From Sneathiella sp. (GTDB taxonomy: Bacteria > Pseudomonadota > Alphaproteobacteria > Sneathiellales > Sneathiellaceae), in assembly GCF_029233945.1 (NCBI RefSeq), contig NZ_JARGOQ010000009.1:17933-81932 (forward strand): a stretch of 64,000 bases of DNA, in the 5' to 3' direction. The position numbers were made by a program, and so were the translations under genes. Position 1 is the stretch's first letter; each line of letters starts with the position of its first letter. Below are positions 26,247 through 36,110 of this stretch, piece by piece. The notes under the pieces were generated by a model. It saw nothing but the letters and a program-made list of their open reading frames with translations, had not been told where the DNA came from and made no database searches.

Positions 26247-27869
26247 TTAACTATTAACTACATCAGCGGCAGCCGTTTCCAGATCAAACGCTGCCTTCAT
26301 CAATGCCTTTGTATAGTCTGTTTCAGGATTGTCAAAGATTTGTGCCGCAGGGCCTTGTTCAACAATTTTACCATTGCGCATAACAAGAACGCTATCGGCG
26401 ATGGCGCGGACGACTTTAAGGTCGTGGCTGATGAACAGATAGGTCAGGTTGTGGCGGTTCTGCAAGTCCCGCAACAGATCGACAATTTGTGCCTGCACGG
26501 ACATATCCAGAGCCGATGTAGGTTCGTCCAGCACAATAAATTTCGGTTTCAGGATAAGGGCGCGGGCGATGGCAATACGCTGTCGCTGGCCACCTGAAAA
26601 TTCGTGAGGGTAGCGGTCCTGCGCATCCGGGGTGATGCCGACTTCTTTCAGAACCTCCGATATTCTGTCCCGGCGCTCCAGCCGATTGCCATGCCCTTCA
26701 TGGACAATCACACCCTCCTCAATTATTTGCCCGACAGAGAGGCGGGGACTGAGGCTGGAGTAGGGGTCCTGAAAGACAATCTGCATTTCCGCGCGTAAGG
26801 GGCGAAGCTCTTTCCAGCTTGCGCTTTGGATTGATTGCCCGTTGAACCTGATCTCTCCTTTGGAAGAGATAAGCCGCAACATGGCAAGGCCCAATGTCGA
26901 CTTACCCGAGCCGCTTTCTCCGACGATGCCAACCGTATGTCCCTGTTTCACATTGACCGATATGTCATCGACCGCACGGACATAATCGACAGTCCGTTTA
27001 AGCAGGCCCTTCTTGATCGGAAAGTAGACCTTCAGATTCTTGCAGGACATCACATCGGGCAGGGCGTCATTCTTGCGAAGCGGCAGACCCTTAGGTTCCG
27101 CTTCCAGCAACATCCGGGTATATTCATGGCGCGGTCGCGAGAATAGCTCATGAGCCGTGTTGGCCTCGACAATTTCGCCATCGGTCATGACGCATACGTC
27201 TTTTGCCATCTTCCGCACAATGCCGAGATCATGGGTGATCAGCAAGATCGCCATGCCAAGCCGCTTTTGCAAATTCATCAGAAGTTCAAGAATTTGAGCC
27301 TGGATCGTTACGTCAAGGGCGGTTGTCGGCTCGTCCGCGATCAACAGGTCCGGCTCATTGGCAAGCGCCATGGCGATCATCACACGCTGACGCTGGCCAC
27401 CCGAAAGCTGGTGGGGATAGGCATTCAGCCGCTCGTCAATGGCGTCCAGCCCGACCATCTCCAGAAGTTCCCGCACCCGTGTGGCGGCCTCCTTCTGGCT
27501 CATCCCCTTATGGACGAGCAGCGTTTCATTAATCTGCTTTTCGATCGTGTGAAGCGGGTTGAGAGAGGTCATTGGTTCCTGAAAAATCATGGAAACATGA
27601 TTCCCTCGAAAGTTCCGCATTTCTTTTTGCGGCCTCCCGACAACTTCCTCGCCATTTATCTTGATGGACCCTTTCGGATGCTTGGCGAGCGGATAGGGTA
27701 GAAGCTGCAAGATGCTGAGTGCGGTGACCGATTTTCCCGATCCGCTTTCCCCGACAAGGGCGAGGGTTTCTCCTTTCTCGATATTGAAGGAGATGCCCTT
27801 GACCGCGGGCACATCCTTGCCGTCGGATTTAAAAGTGACCCACAGATCGTTAATCTCAACTAGCGTCAT
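26247..27869 (-). CDS. yejF: Peptide ABC transporter ATPase with two nucleotide-binding domains (YejF)
   Basis: The 540-residue protein fuses two ABC ATPase domains. The first has [25 protein letters not shown] and [12 protein letters not shown]; the second has [26 protein letters not shown] and [12 protein letters not shown]. This double-domain form is typical of YejF, which powers uptake of oligopeptides and the microcin C type of peptide antibiotic in enterobacteria. The start codon overlaps the yejE stop by one base (TAATG). Both domains look catalytically intact. Confidence 0.93.
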   Translation of the reverse strand: MTLVEINDLWVTFKSDGKDVPAVKGISFNIEKGETLALVGESGSGKSVTALSILQLLPYPLAKHPKGSIKINGEEVVGRPQKEMRNFRGNHVSMIFQEPMTSLNPLHTIEKQINETLLVHKGMSQKEAATRVRELLEMVGLDAIDERLNAYPHQLSGGQRQRVMIAMALANEPDLLIADEPTTALDVTIQAQILELLMNLQKRLGMAILLITHDLGIVRKMAKDVCVMTDGEIVEANTAHELFSRPRHEYTRMLLEAEPKGLPLRKNDALPDVMSCKNLKVYFPIKKGLLKRTVDYVRAVDDISVNVKQGHTVGIVGESGSGKSTLGLAMLRLISSKGEIRFNGQSIQSASWKELRPLRAEMQIVFQDPYSSLSPRLSVGQIIEEGVIVHEGHGNRLERRDRISEVLKEVGITPDAQDRYPHEFSGGQRQRIAIARALILKPKFIVLDEPTSALDMSVQAQIVDLLRDLQNRHNLTYLFISHDLKVVRAIADSVLVMRNGKIVEQGPAAQIFDNPETDYTKALMKAAFDLETAAADVVNS

Positions 27870-28894
27870 TATTGAAATGTCTTTCTTGGATCAAAGGCAT
27901 CCCGGATACCCTCTTGCATAAAGAAGGCGAGGGTCAGCATGACCGACAGGGTCAGAAAGGCGGTTATGCCGAGCCAAGGGGCCTGCAGATTGGCCTTGCC
28001 CTGCGCCAGCAGTTCGCCGAGGGAGGGGGAGCCGGGCGGCAGGCCGAGACCCAGAAAATCAAGTGAGGTCAGGCTGACGATGGAGCCTGTCAGGATGAAC
28101 GGCAGAAAGGTGAGCGCGGATACCATGGAGTTCGGCAACAGATGCTTGAACATGATCACTCTGTCACGCACACCAAGTGCGCGGGCTGCCCGGACATAAT
28201 CGAAATTGCGGGACCGCAGGAATTCAGCCCGCACTACACCGACAAGGCTTGGCCAGCTAAAAAGAAGCAGCAGTACGAGCAAAATCAGGAAGCTGGGCTC
28301 AATCAGAGCGGCAAGGATAATCAGGATATAAAGGCTTGGCATACCGCCCCATATTTCCAGCAAGCGCTGGAATATCAGGTCTGTCCATCCACCGAAATAT
28401 CCCTGCACCGCCCCGGCTGTGACGCCGATGATAGAGCTGAAAATGGTCAGGATCACGCCAAATGAAACGGAGATACGGTAGCCGTATATCACCCGCGCAA
28501 GCACGTCGCGACCCTGATCATCGGTTCCGAGCCAGTTTTCTGCATCTGGCGGCGAGGGTGCGGGAGAGGTCAGGTCATAGTTGATCGTTGTATAGCTGTA
28601 TCGGATCAACGGCCAGATTTGCCAGCCTTGCTCATTGATGAGGTCGGCAACGAAGGGGTCGCGATAGTCCGCCTCTGTCTCAAAATCACCACCGAATGCT
28701 GTTTCCGGATAAGCGACGAGGAAGGGGAAATAAAGCTGGTCTTGGTAAGAGACAACGAGCGGTTTGTCATTGGCAATCAGCTCCGCAAACAGAGAAATCA
28801 CGAACAACAACACGAAAAAGATCATCGACCAGTAACCACGGCGGTTGGCTTTGAAGTTATTGAGCCGACGCTGATTGATGGCGGAGAGAGACAT
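27869..28894 (-). CDS. yejE: Peptide ABC transporter permease YejE
   Basis: This 341-residue permease has the N-terminal helix (YWSMIFFVLLFVISLFAEL), the large periplasmic loop characteristic of YejE (KPLVVSYQDQLYFPFLV, NWLGTDDQGRDVLARVIYGY) and the coupling motif VRAARALGVRDRVIMFKHLLP. It lies two bases after yejB. It forms the channel with YejB. Confidence 0.93.
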   Translation of the reverse strand: MSLSAINQRRLNNFKANRRGYWSMIFFVLLFVISLFAELIANDKPLVVSYQDQLYFPFLVAYPETAFGGDFETEADYRDPFVADLINEQGWQIWPLIRYSYTTINYDLTSPAPSPPDAENWLGTDDQGRDVLARVIYGYRISVSFGVILTIFSSIIGVTAGAVQGYFGGWTDLIFQRLLEIWGGMPSLYILIILAALIEPSFLILLVLLLLFSWPSLVGVVRAEFLRSRNFDYVRAARALGVRDRVIMFKHLLPNSMVSALTFLPFILTGSIVSLTSLDFLGLGLPPGSPSLGELLAQGKANLQAPWLGITAFLTLSVMLTLAFFMQEGIRDAFDPRKTFQ

Positions 28895-28896
28895 GA

Positions 28897-30003
28897 CTAC
28901 GCCTCCCGTGCTTCGAAATCGATGCGTGGATCGACCAATGTATATGTCAGATCGCCGACCAGGTTCATGATCAGGCCAAGAAGCGCGAACACATAGACGG
29001 TCGCGAATATCACCGGGTAATCGCGGTTGATCGCCGCCTCGAACCCCAGCAACCCAAGGCCATCAAGACTGAAAATCACCTCAATCAATAAAGACCCGGT
29101 AAAGAGGATGCCGATAAAGGCACTCGGGAAACCGGCTATGACGATGAGCATCGCGTTGCGAAACACATGGCCGTAGAGCACGCGCCGCTCGCTCAGACCC
29201 TTCGCGCGCGCTGTGAGCACATACTGTTGGCTGATCTGGTCGAGGAAGGAGTTCTTGGTAAGCTGAGTGAGGGCGGCAAAACCGCCAATCACCAATGCCG
29301 TTACCGGCAGCGCGATATGCCAGAGATAGTCTGTTACCTTGCCGAAGGTGCTGAGCTGTTCCCAGTTGTCCGACGTTAGGCCCCGCAAGGGGAACCAGTT
29401 GAAATAGGAGCCACCCGCGAAAAGTACGATGAGCGCGACGGCAAAAAGAAAACTCGGGATGGCGTTGCCAACAATCACCAGACTGCTCGTCCAGATATCG
29501 AATTTCGTGCCGTCCCGAACGGCCTTCGCAATCCCAAGGGGGATAGAGATCAGATAGACCAGAAGCGTTGTCCAAAGCCCGATGGAGATCGACACCGGCA
29601 GTTTTTCGATCACCAGATTGACGACGGTCTCGTCGCGGAAATAGCTCGTGCCGAAATCGAACATCAGGTAGTTCTTCATCATCAGGAAGAAGCGTTCATA
29701 AGCGGGCTTGTCGAACCCGAACTGAACTTCCAGCTCCTTGATAAATTCGGGGTCGAGCCCTTGCGCGCCGCGATAGCTGCTCTCCGACCCCAAGCCAGAG
29801 GACGCACTGCCGCCACCGCCCGTATCGCCCGTGCCGCTGCCGCCGATACGCGCCGTGGCGCCGACGGCCGTTCCTTGAATTTCTGCGATGATTTGCTCGA
29901 TCGGTCCGCCGGGAGCGAACTGGATAACCACGAAATTGAGAACCATGATGCCAAATAATGTCGGTATCATGAGAAGGATACGTCTCAATATGTAGGCAAA
30001 CAA
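28897..30003 (-). CDS. yejB: Peptide ABC transporter permease YejB
   Basis: The 368-residue protein has the DppB-like N-terminus ([20 protein letters not shown] then FAPGGPIEQ) and the coupling motif [20 protein letters not shown] low-complexity Gly/Ser-rich insertion lies around residues 50-75 in the first periplasmic loop ([16 protein letters not shown]); comparable loops occur in other YejB proteins as I recall. It starts about 30 bases after the first yejA stop. It pairs with YejE. Confidence 0.92.
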   Translation of the reverse strand: MFAYILRRILLMIPTLFGIMVLNFVVIQFAPGGPIEQIIAEIQGTAVGATARIGGSGTGDTGGGGSASSGLGSESSYRGAQGLDPEFIKELEVQFGFDKPAYERFFLMMKNYLMFDFGTSYFRDETVVNLVIEKLPVSISIGLWTTLLVYLISIPLGIAKAVRDGTKFDIWTSSLVIVGNAIPSFLFAVALIVLFAGGSYFNWFPLRGLTSDNWEQLSTFGKVTDYLWHIALPVTALVIGGFAALTQLTKNSFLDQISQQYVLTARAKGLSERRVLYGHVFRNAMLIVIAGFPSAFIGILFTGSLLIEVIFSLDGLGLLGFEAAINRDYPVIFATVYVFALLGLIMNLVGDLTYTLVDPRIDFEAREA

Positions 30004-30031
30004 CGGCTACTCCTCTGTCCGCAGGTTAAAT

Positions 30032-31882
30032 TTACTTACCCTGTCGGGCGGCCAGTTCTTCGGCTTTGGCCTGATCATACCACCAGCTTTGCAGAACCGC
30101 ACGATCAAAACCCGGCTTTTTTGACGCTGGGCGGCCGAATTTGTCCCAATAGGCGATAAAGTGGCTGTTCTTATGCCATTGCGGGATAAAATAGTAATTC
30201 CACATCAGCACCCGATCAAGCGCGCGTGCGGCGGTGATCAGTTCATCGCTGGTTTGTGCCTCGATAATTTTTTCTATAATCGCATCAACGGCGGGATTTT
30301 TAACACCAGCAATGTTGAGCCCACCGGTAACGCCTGCGGACGCCGACCCCCACCAGTCCCGCTGCTCCACGCCCGGCACTTGCGGTTGCGGGAAACGCCG
30401 GACGACGATATCGAAATCAAATTCCCGGACCCGGTTCTGCCAGCTGGCGCTGTCAATCACGCGGACCGAGGCATCAATTCCTACACGGCGTAAATTGGCG
30501 ACATAGGGATTGATGATGCGGGTGAAGGATTGCTCATAGAGAAGGAAGCTGACCTGCATCTGCTGTCCGGCCGCATTCACGAGCTTCTTGTCTTGAATAG
30601 TCCAGCCCGCCGATTTAAATAGCTCGACTGCGGCGCTAATCTGCTTGCGGATATTGCCCGATCCGTCCGTTTGCGGTGGTTTGAACTCCGTTGTGAAGAC
30701 GCCCTCCGGCAGAATATCCTTGAAGGGCGTTAGAAGATCAAGTTCCGCCGGAGAGGGCAGACCGGTCGCCTTCATGTCGGAGTTCTCAAAAACCGACTCC
30801 AGCCGGTCATAGGCCCCGTAAAAGAGGTTCTTGTTCGTCCATTCGTAATCGAACAGAAGGCCGAAAGCCTCCCGCACCTTGATATTGTCAAACGGCGCGC
30901 GGCGGCTGTTCATGAAGAAGGCCTGCAAGCCGGTCAACGTGGCATCCTCAAGCTCGTCCCGCTTAATAAAGCCCTTTTCGACCGCAGGTTTATTGTCATA
31001 TTCAGTCGCCCAGGAGCGGGCGGTGAACTCTTCGCGGAAATCATACTCCCCGGCAAAAAACGCCTCTAACGCAATGGTTCGGTCCCGGTAGTAATCGACC
31101 TGGATCACATCGAAATTGAACCTGCCTTTATGAACCGGGAGACTTTCCGCCCAGTGGTTCTTCACCCGCTCGTAGGTAAGGGAGCGGCCCGGACTGACTG
31201 TTGTGAGTTCGTAAGGGCCGGATCCCAATAGCGGTTCCATGGTGGTGACCGCGAAGTCTCGGGTTTCGAATGACGCCTTGGACAGGATCGGCATGGTCGC
31301 TACCTGATAGGGCAGGTCCCGGGTCAGAGCCCCTTCACGAAAGTCAAAGCGGATTTTATGCGGGTCCAGCACTTTTGCCGCGATGACATCCCGGTACTGG
31401 ATGCCATATCTTGGATGGCCCTTTTCTTTTAAAGTATTGAAGGTGTAGGCCACATCCTCGGCGGTGATGGGTGTATCGTCATGAAAACGCGCCTCGGGTC
31501 GGAGGGTGAATTCCACCCATTGACGTTGATCGTCAATGGTGACTGTTTCCGCCAGCAGACCGTAAACCGCGTCTGGCTCGTCGTAGGACGGTGTCATCAG
31601 CTGTGTGAAATTGAAATAGAGATCGCCCCCCTTGTCACCATTGATCAGTGCGGGCTTACCTTTAAGCAAAAATGGATTTACTGTATCGAAGCTGTCAAGA
31701 TCACGGAGCTTGATTCTGCCGCCCTTGGGAGCATCGGGATTGACATAGTCGAAATGAGTGAAGTCCGGGCCGTATTTCAGATCGCCGAAGGTGGAAAACC
31801 CGTAGCTTGTGCGAGGCTCGGCTTCGGCCGTCACGGCTCCGACGAGAAGGAAGGCGAAAAGCGATATGAGTGGCTTTTTCAT
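30032..31882 (-). CDS. yejA: Peptide ABC transporter substrate-binding protein YejA (copy 1)
   Basis: This 616-residue periplasmic SBP_bac_5 protein has a signal peptide (MKKPLISLFAFLLVGAVTAEA). The YejA subgroup is shown by GFSTFGDLKYGPDFTHFDYV followed by NPDAPKGGRIKLRDLDSFDT, by ARFHDDTPITAEDVAYTF and by the C-terminal MWNYYFIPQWHKNSHFIAYW. It is nearly the same length as the next copy, from which it is separated by 27 bases. The two copies share a design but differ in detail, so they may capture different peptides for one shared YejBEF channel. Confidence 0.93.
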   Translation of the reverse strand: MKKPLISLFAFLLVGAVTAEAEPRTSYGFSTFGDLKYGPDFTHFDYVNPDAPKGGRIKLRDLDSFDTVNPFLLKGKPALINGDKGGDLYFNFTQLMTPSYDEPDAVYGLLAETVTIDDQRQWVEFTLRPEARFHDDTPITAEDVAYTFNTLKEKGHPRYGIQYRDVIAAKVLDPHKIRFDFREGALTRDLPYQVATMPILSKASFETRDFAVTTMEPLLGSGPYELTTVSPGRSLTYERVKNHWAESLPVHKGRFNFDVIQVDYYRDRTIALEAFFAGEYDFREEFTARSWATEYDNKPAVEKGFIKRDELEDATLTGLQAFFMNSRRAPFDNIKVREAFGLLFDYEWTNKNLFYGAYDRLESVFENSDMKATGLPSPAELDLLTPFKDILPEGVFTTEFKPPQTDGSGNIRKQISAAVELFKSAGWTIQDKKLVNAAGQQMQVSFLLYEQSFTRIINPYVANLRRVGIDASVRVIDSASWQNRVREFDFDIVVRRFPQPQVPGVEQRDWWGSASAGVTGGLNIAGVKNPAVDAIIEKIIEAQTSDELITAARALDRVLMWNYYFIPQWHKNSHFIAYWDKFGRPASKKPGFDRAVLQSWWYDQAKAEELAARQGK

Positions 31883-31909
31883 CTCAATCCTCCTGTCTGG
31901 GCGCTTGAT

Positions 31910-33760
31910 CTATTGCTTTTGACGTAATGTCCGGAGCCCTTCTTCCAATTGCCGTTCTTTCTCAGGGTCGACCCACCAACTCAGGATATCCGGCCCTTGG
32001 CCCGGATTGACGTCGGTATGGCCAAACTTGTTCCAGTATGCGATGCGGTCATAGGCGGCATGGAACTGAGGGATAACATAAAAATTCCAAGTCAGGACAC
32101 GATCAAGCGCGCGAACAGCCGGAATTAAATCGTCATAGGTTGGCGCAGCAATCAGGTTTTCGATCAACGCATTAATTACCGGACTGTCGATACCCATCAC
32201 ATTCCGGCTTCCCGGGCGCTTGCCTGCGGCGCTGCCCCAGAATTCCCGCTGTTCATTGCCAGGGCTGATAGATTGAGCGAAGCCGGCGGTCGTGATATCG
32301 AATTCATAGTTGCGAAGGCGTTCTGTATACTGAGCCGTGTCCACTACGCGGGAGGAGGCATCAATCCCCAATCTCTTGAGGTTCTTGATCAGGGGGCCGG
32401 TAATTCTGAGGCTATTGGGATCATACATCAGGAATTCAATGGTGAACGGCTCTCCCGTCGCGGGATCGATCAGCTTGCCATTTTCAACTTTATAACCCGC
32501 ATCTTTAAGAATTTTCTTGGCCGTACGCAGCGGATTCCGGTCTTGTCCTGATCCGTCCGTCACGGGCGCCTGATATGCGGGGCCGAATACGCGAGGCGGC
32601 AGCTGATCGCGATAGGGTTCCAGAATAGCGAGCTCCTCCTCTGTCGGTTCACCCGTGGCCGCCATGATGGAATTTTCGAAAAAGCTGTTCGTCCGGCTGT
32701 ACTGATCATAAAATATATTCTTGTTCAGCCACTCGAAATCAAAGGCATAGCTCAGCGCTTCACGAAGGGCCGGGTCCTGAAATTTTTCGCGCCGGAGGTT
32801 AAACGCATACCCCTGCATACCGCCAGATCTTTCATTCGGGACTTCTTCGAGGATGACTAGCCCTGCCTTCACCGCCGGGAAATCATAGCCGGTGGCCCAG
32901 TTTTTCGCGCTGTTTTCCGACCGGTAATCATATTCGCCAGCCTTGAACGCTTCCAGCAGGACGGCCGTGTCGCGATAAAAATCATACCGGAGCGTATCGA
33001 AATTATTGCGTCCGACATTGATCGGAAGATCGGCGCCCCAATAATCCACTACGCGTTCAAAAGTAATGTAGCGATTTGCCTCAAAATCCTTAACGCGGTA
33101 AGGCCCGGAGCCGAGGATCGGGGTGAGGGTCGTTTCCTCAAAATTATGGGTTTCAAAATACTTCTTGGGGAGGATCGGCAGGAGCTGCCCGACAATTTGT
33201 GGCAATTCCCGGTTCGGCGGGCCGGAGAAATTAAACTTGATCCGGTGATCACTCAACTTCTCGGCCGATTCGACATCCGCGTAATAGTACCGGAACAGCG
33301 GCGTTCCCTTTTCCTTGACCGCCTGCAGGCTGAAAATAACGTCATCTGCCGTCATGGGCGTACCATCGTGGAACCGCGCCTCAGGGTGCATATTGAAAAT
33401 GGCAAAGGAGAGGTCTTCGGCGACTTCCACGCTTTCCGCGACAAGGCCATATTCCGCACTTGGATCGTCGTAGGATTGAGTCAGCAAGGTCTCGAACGTC
33501 AGGCTCAGGCCATTTGCCGCCTGTCCCTTGGAAATAAAGGGATTGAGATTATCGAAGCCGCCAACCGCCGAAAGCTTGACGTTGCCGCCCTTTGGCGCGT
33601 CAGGATTTACATAGTCGAGATGCTTGAAATCGGGGCCGTATTTTAGCGGGCCCGCCAGGGACAACCCGTGACTTTTGATCATTTTTACTTCTTCCGCAGT
33701 AGACGGATAAGCGATTAGAAGCAAGAGGAGTGCGGTGGTGGTTGATTTTAATAATCCCAT
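31910..33760 (-). CDS. yejA: Peptide ABC transporter substrate-binding protein YejA (copy 2)
   Basis: This is the first gene of the yej operon, a 616-residue tandem paralogue of the downstream yejA. It has a signal peptide (MGLLKSTTTALLLLLIAYPSTA), LKYGPDFKHLDYVNPDAPKG, EARFHDGTPMTADDVIFSL and the C-terminal TWNFYVIPQFHAAYDRIAYW. I start at 33760, preceded by GAGGACATTT, rather than at the longer in-frame ATG at 33832. A 100-bp gap to hisN may hold the operon promoter. Confidence 0.93.
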   Translation of the reverse strand: MGLLKSTTTALLLLLIAYPSTAEEVKMIKSHGLSLAGPLKYGPDFKHLDYVNPDAPKGGNVKLSAVGGFDNLNPFISKGQAANGLSLTFETLLTQSYDDPSAEYGLVAESVEVAEDLSFAIFNMHPEARFHDGTPMTADDVIFSLQAVKEKGTPLFRYYYADVESAEKLSDHRIKFNFSGPPNRELPQIVGQLLPILPKKYFETHNFEETTLTPILGSGPYRVKDFEANRYITFERVVDYWGADLPINVGRNNFDTLRYDFYRDTAVLLEAFKAGEYDYRSENSAKNWATGYDFPAVKAGLVILEEVPNERSGGMQGYAFNLRREKFQDPALREALSYAFDFEWLNKNIFYDQYSRTNSFFENSIMAATGEPTEEELAILEPYRDQLPPRVFGPAYQAPVTDGSGQDRNPLRTAKKILKDAGYKVENGKLIDPATGEPFTIEFLMYDPNSLRITGPLIKNLKRLGIDASSRVVDTAQYTERLRNYEFDITTAGFAQSISPGNEQREFWGSAAGKRPGSRNVMGIDSPVINALIENLIAAPTYDDLIPAVRALDRVLTWNFYVIPQFHAAYDRIAYWNKFGHTDVNPGQGPDILSWWVDPEKERQLEEGLRTLRQKQ

Positions 33761-33862
33761 AAATGTCCTCGCTTGACGGCTCTTGTCTATAATATTTCGA
33801 CTCAAGATGGGGAGTTCAGCCCATAACATCAAGTAGAAAAGGCTCCGTCGGCTCTGCCTTAA

Positions 33863-34636
33863 TTATGCCAGTATTTCAACCGCTTGGCGATGCAGCGCCG
33901 GATCACCAACCGCAAGAACGAAGCCTGGGTTGTTCAAGGATAGCGGATTCCCCTCCCAGTCGGTAATTTTTCCGCCGGCATTTTCAATGATCGGGACAAG
34001 GGCGGCATAGTCATAGGGTTTCATATCGCAATCCGCGACGGCATCGACATACCCAAGCGCCAGCAGGCCATAGGCGTAGCAATCATAGCCAAATCTTTTG
34101 CGTTTCACGGCATCATATAACTTCCGAAAGCGAGGACCATGTTCCCCTTCCATCAGTTCGGCACCATAGGCGAATAAGGTCGCATTGGAGAGGTCAGGAC
34201 AGGCGCGGGTTGAGATGGCCGCGCCGTTCATCGTTGCGCTGCCATTCGCCCCGAACCATCTCTCGCCGGATATGGGTTGGTCAATGATACCCATGATGGG
34301 CACACCATTTCGGGCGAGCGCGATCAGGCTGCCAAAGGTTGGGCTGCCGGAAATAAAGGAAAGCGTGCCGTCAATCGGGTCAAGGACCCAGACATATTCC
34401 GCATCTGTCCGCACGCTGCCATGCTCTTCGCCAATGACACCATGTGAGGGGAACTCGGCTTCGATAAGGGCGCGCATCGCGGCCTCGGCATCACGATCGG
34501 CAATGGTGACGGGGCTGTTGTCATCCTTACCGATAATATCGATTTTCTGCCTGAAATATTTGCGGATAACCTCACCGGCGGCATCAGACATCCGGTGAGC
34601 AAGGTCAATAAATTCTTGAGGGCACTCTTTATTCAC
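33863..34636 (-). CDS. hisN: Histidinol-phosphatase, inositol monophosphatase family
   Basis: The 257-residue protein is an IMPase-fold phosphatase. Metal-binding motifs are GEEHG, WVLDPIDGTLSFISG and the C-terminal DMKPYDYAALVPIIENAGG. The segment DPIDGTLSFISGSPTFGSLIAL resembles the histidinol-phosphatase HisN of alphaproteobacteria and actinobacteria more than inositol monophosphatases. It would catalyse the penultimate step of histidine synthesis. An inositol or other sugar phosphate substrate cannot be excluded. It lies 21 bases after the cytochrome gene. Confidence 0.82.
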   Translation of the reverse strand: MNKECPQEFIDLAHRMSDAAGEVIRKYFRQKIDIIGKDDNSPVTIADRDAEAAMRALIEAEFPSHGVIGEEHGSVRTDAEYVWVLDPIDGTLSFISGSPTFGSLIALARNGVPIMGIIDQPISGERWFGANGSATMNGAAISTRACPDLSNATLFAYGAELMEGEHGPRFRKLYDAVKRKRFGYDCYAYGLLALGYVDAVADCDMKPYDYAALVPIIENAGGKITDWEGNPLSLNNPGFVLAVGDPALHRQAVEILA

Positions 34637-34657
34637 GATACCCGGCCGTAAACTCAG

Positions 34658-35203
34658 CTATTCAGCGGGCGGAAGCGGAACGTCGCTCTTGCCGAGTGTC
34701 CTGAGATACGCGATGAGGTCCGCCCGGTCTTCAGGCTTCTTCACACCGGCAAATGACATCTTGGTGCCTTTGATATATGTGCTTGGCTTCGTCAGGAAGA
34801 GATTCAGATCTTCATATCCCCAAGCTCCGCCTTTTTCGAGAAGAGCGCTGGAGTAACTGAAATCGGCATGGACACCTTTGTCGCGGTTCAGAATGCCATG
34901 CAGATTAGGACCGATCTTGTTCGGGCCGCCGTCTTCAACCGTATGGCATGCCCCACATTTCTTGAAAATTTTCTCGCCCTTGGCAACATCTGCGGAGGCA
35001 AGTAGCACACCAAGCGACGGGCCTTCAACTTCATCATTCGAGGCAACTTCAGAGGATGCAACCGCGCCTGTATCAATCACGTATGCAGGTTCCTCCGGAT
35101 AGGTCGGATGAATTGCCAATGTGGCAACTTCATTGATGACCATTATAATTAGAACGCCAGCCAGAACGGCGGCGGCAATTTTATTAAACTCGAAAGTATT
35201 CAT
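34658..35203 (-). CDS. cycM: Membrane-anchored c-type cytochrome (CycM-like)
   Basis: The 181-residue protein has an N-terminal uncleaved membrane anchor (AAVLAGVLIIMVINEVATLA), a linker of about 40 residues and a class I cytochrome c domain. Haem attachment is CGACH (Cys83, Cys86, His87), and the axial methionine lies in GTKMSFAGV. The fold then closes with DLIAYLRTL. CycM-type cytochromes pass electrons from the bc1 complex to the terminal oxidase. The divergent kdsB-pheA neighbours reproduce a common alphaproteobacterial arrangement. Confidence 0.92.
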   Translation of the reverse strand: MNTFEFNKIAAAVLAGVLIIMVINEVATLAIHPTYPEEPAYVIDTGAVASSEVASNDEVEGPSLGVLLASADVAKGEKIFKKCGACHTVEDGGPNKIGPNLHGILNRDKGVHADFSYSSALLEKGGAWGYEDLNLFLTKPSTYIKGTKMSFAGVKKPEDRADLIAYLRTLGKSDVPLPPAE

Positions 35204-35345
35204 TGCTGACCTCAGCTATCAAACCTGCGGGTACATTTACCAGCCGCGATAAAAAAAAGCGAGGGGAAATTAACCGCTTTCTCATGCCGAGCGCAAGACG
35301 TATATATGCCATTGTTAGTTAAGAGAGACGATTTGGATTGTTGTT

Positions 35346-36092
35346 ATGGGTTCCGCGCCGAAAAAACCAGTTATAGTCATACCGGCCCGAATGGCCTCCA
35401 GCCGGCTTCCGGGTAAACCGCTTGCAGATATCGCTGGCTTGCCAATGATCGTCCAGGTCATGCGCCGGGCGGAGGAAGCGGATATTGGCCCAGTCCTTGT
35501 AGCCTGCGCGGAAGAAGAGATTGCGGAGACTGTGCGCGCCGCGGGTGGAACGGCCTTGCTAACGCGCGCGGATCACCCTTCCGGCTCGGATCGGGTGTTT
35601 GAGGCGGTGGAGGCTTTCGATCCCGATGGTGCCTATGATGCCATCGTCAATCTGCAAGGGGATTTACCCGCCCTCGACCCGTCCGCGATTGAAGCTGTTT
35701 TTCAGCCGCTACAAAATGTCGCAGTCGATATCGCAACGCTTGTCGCCGAAATCACCGATGAGGAAGAGCTGGATGATGAAAATGCCGTCAAGGCGGTTGT
35801 CTCGCTGGCGGAGGGTGAGAGCGTTGGCCGTGCCCTCTGGTTCAGCCGGTTGAAATCACCCTGGGGGAACGGGCCGCATTATCATCATATCGGCCTCTAT
35901 GCCTATCGGCGGGAAGCGCTGGCGCGGTTCGTTGCGCTTCCACCCGCACCACTTGAGCAGCGGGAACGGCTTGAGCAGTTGCGGGCGCTTGAGAATGGGA
36001 TGCGGATTGATGCGGCGGTCGTTGACACGGTGCCGCTTGGTGTTGATACTCCCGAGGATTTGGCGCGTATCTGCCGCATGTTTGTTTCCTGA
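35346..36092 (+). CDS. kdsB: 3-deoxy-manno-octulosonate cytidylyltransferase
   Basis: This enzyme activates Kdo as CMP-Kdo for lipopolysaccharide inner core synthesis. The 248-residue sequence has the N-terminal nucleotide-binding IPARMASSRLPGKPLADIAG, TRADHPSGSDRVFEAV, the NLQGDLPALDP catalytic region and HHIGLYAYRREALARF. It shows that the cell makes Kdo-containing LPS. It leads a short plus-strand unit with pheA, 18 bases downstream. Confidence 0.95.
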   Translation: MGSAPKKPVIVIPARMASSRLPGKPLADIAGLPMIVQVMRRAEEADIGPVLVACAEEEIAETVRAAGGTALLTRADHPSGSDRVFEAVEAFDPDGAYDAIVNLQGDLPALDPSAIEAVFQPLQNVAVDIATLVAEITDEEELDDENAVKAVVSLAEGESVGRALWFSRLKSPWGNGPHYHHIGLYAYRREALARFVALPPAPLEQRERLEQLRALENGMRIDAAVVDTVPLGVDTPEDLARICRMFVS

Positions 36093-36110
36093 GAAATTGA
36101 GAAGTTAGAA

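Noticed and set aside
27150..27701. 183-codon plus-strand frame inside yejF
   Set aside because: It lies opposite a conserved ATPase domain and matches no known protein pattern.
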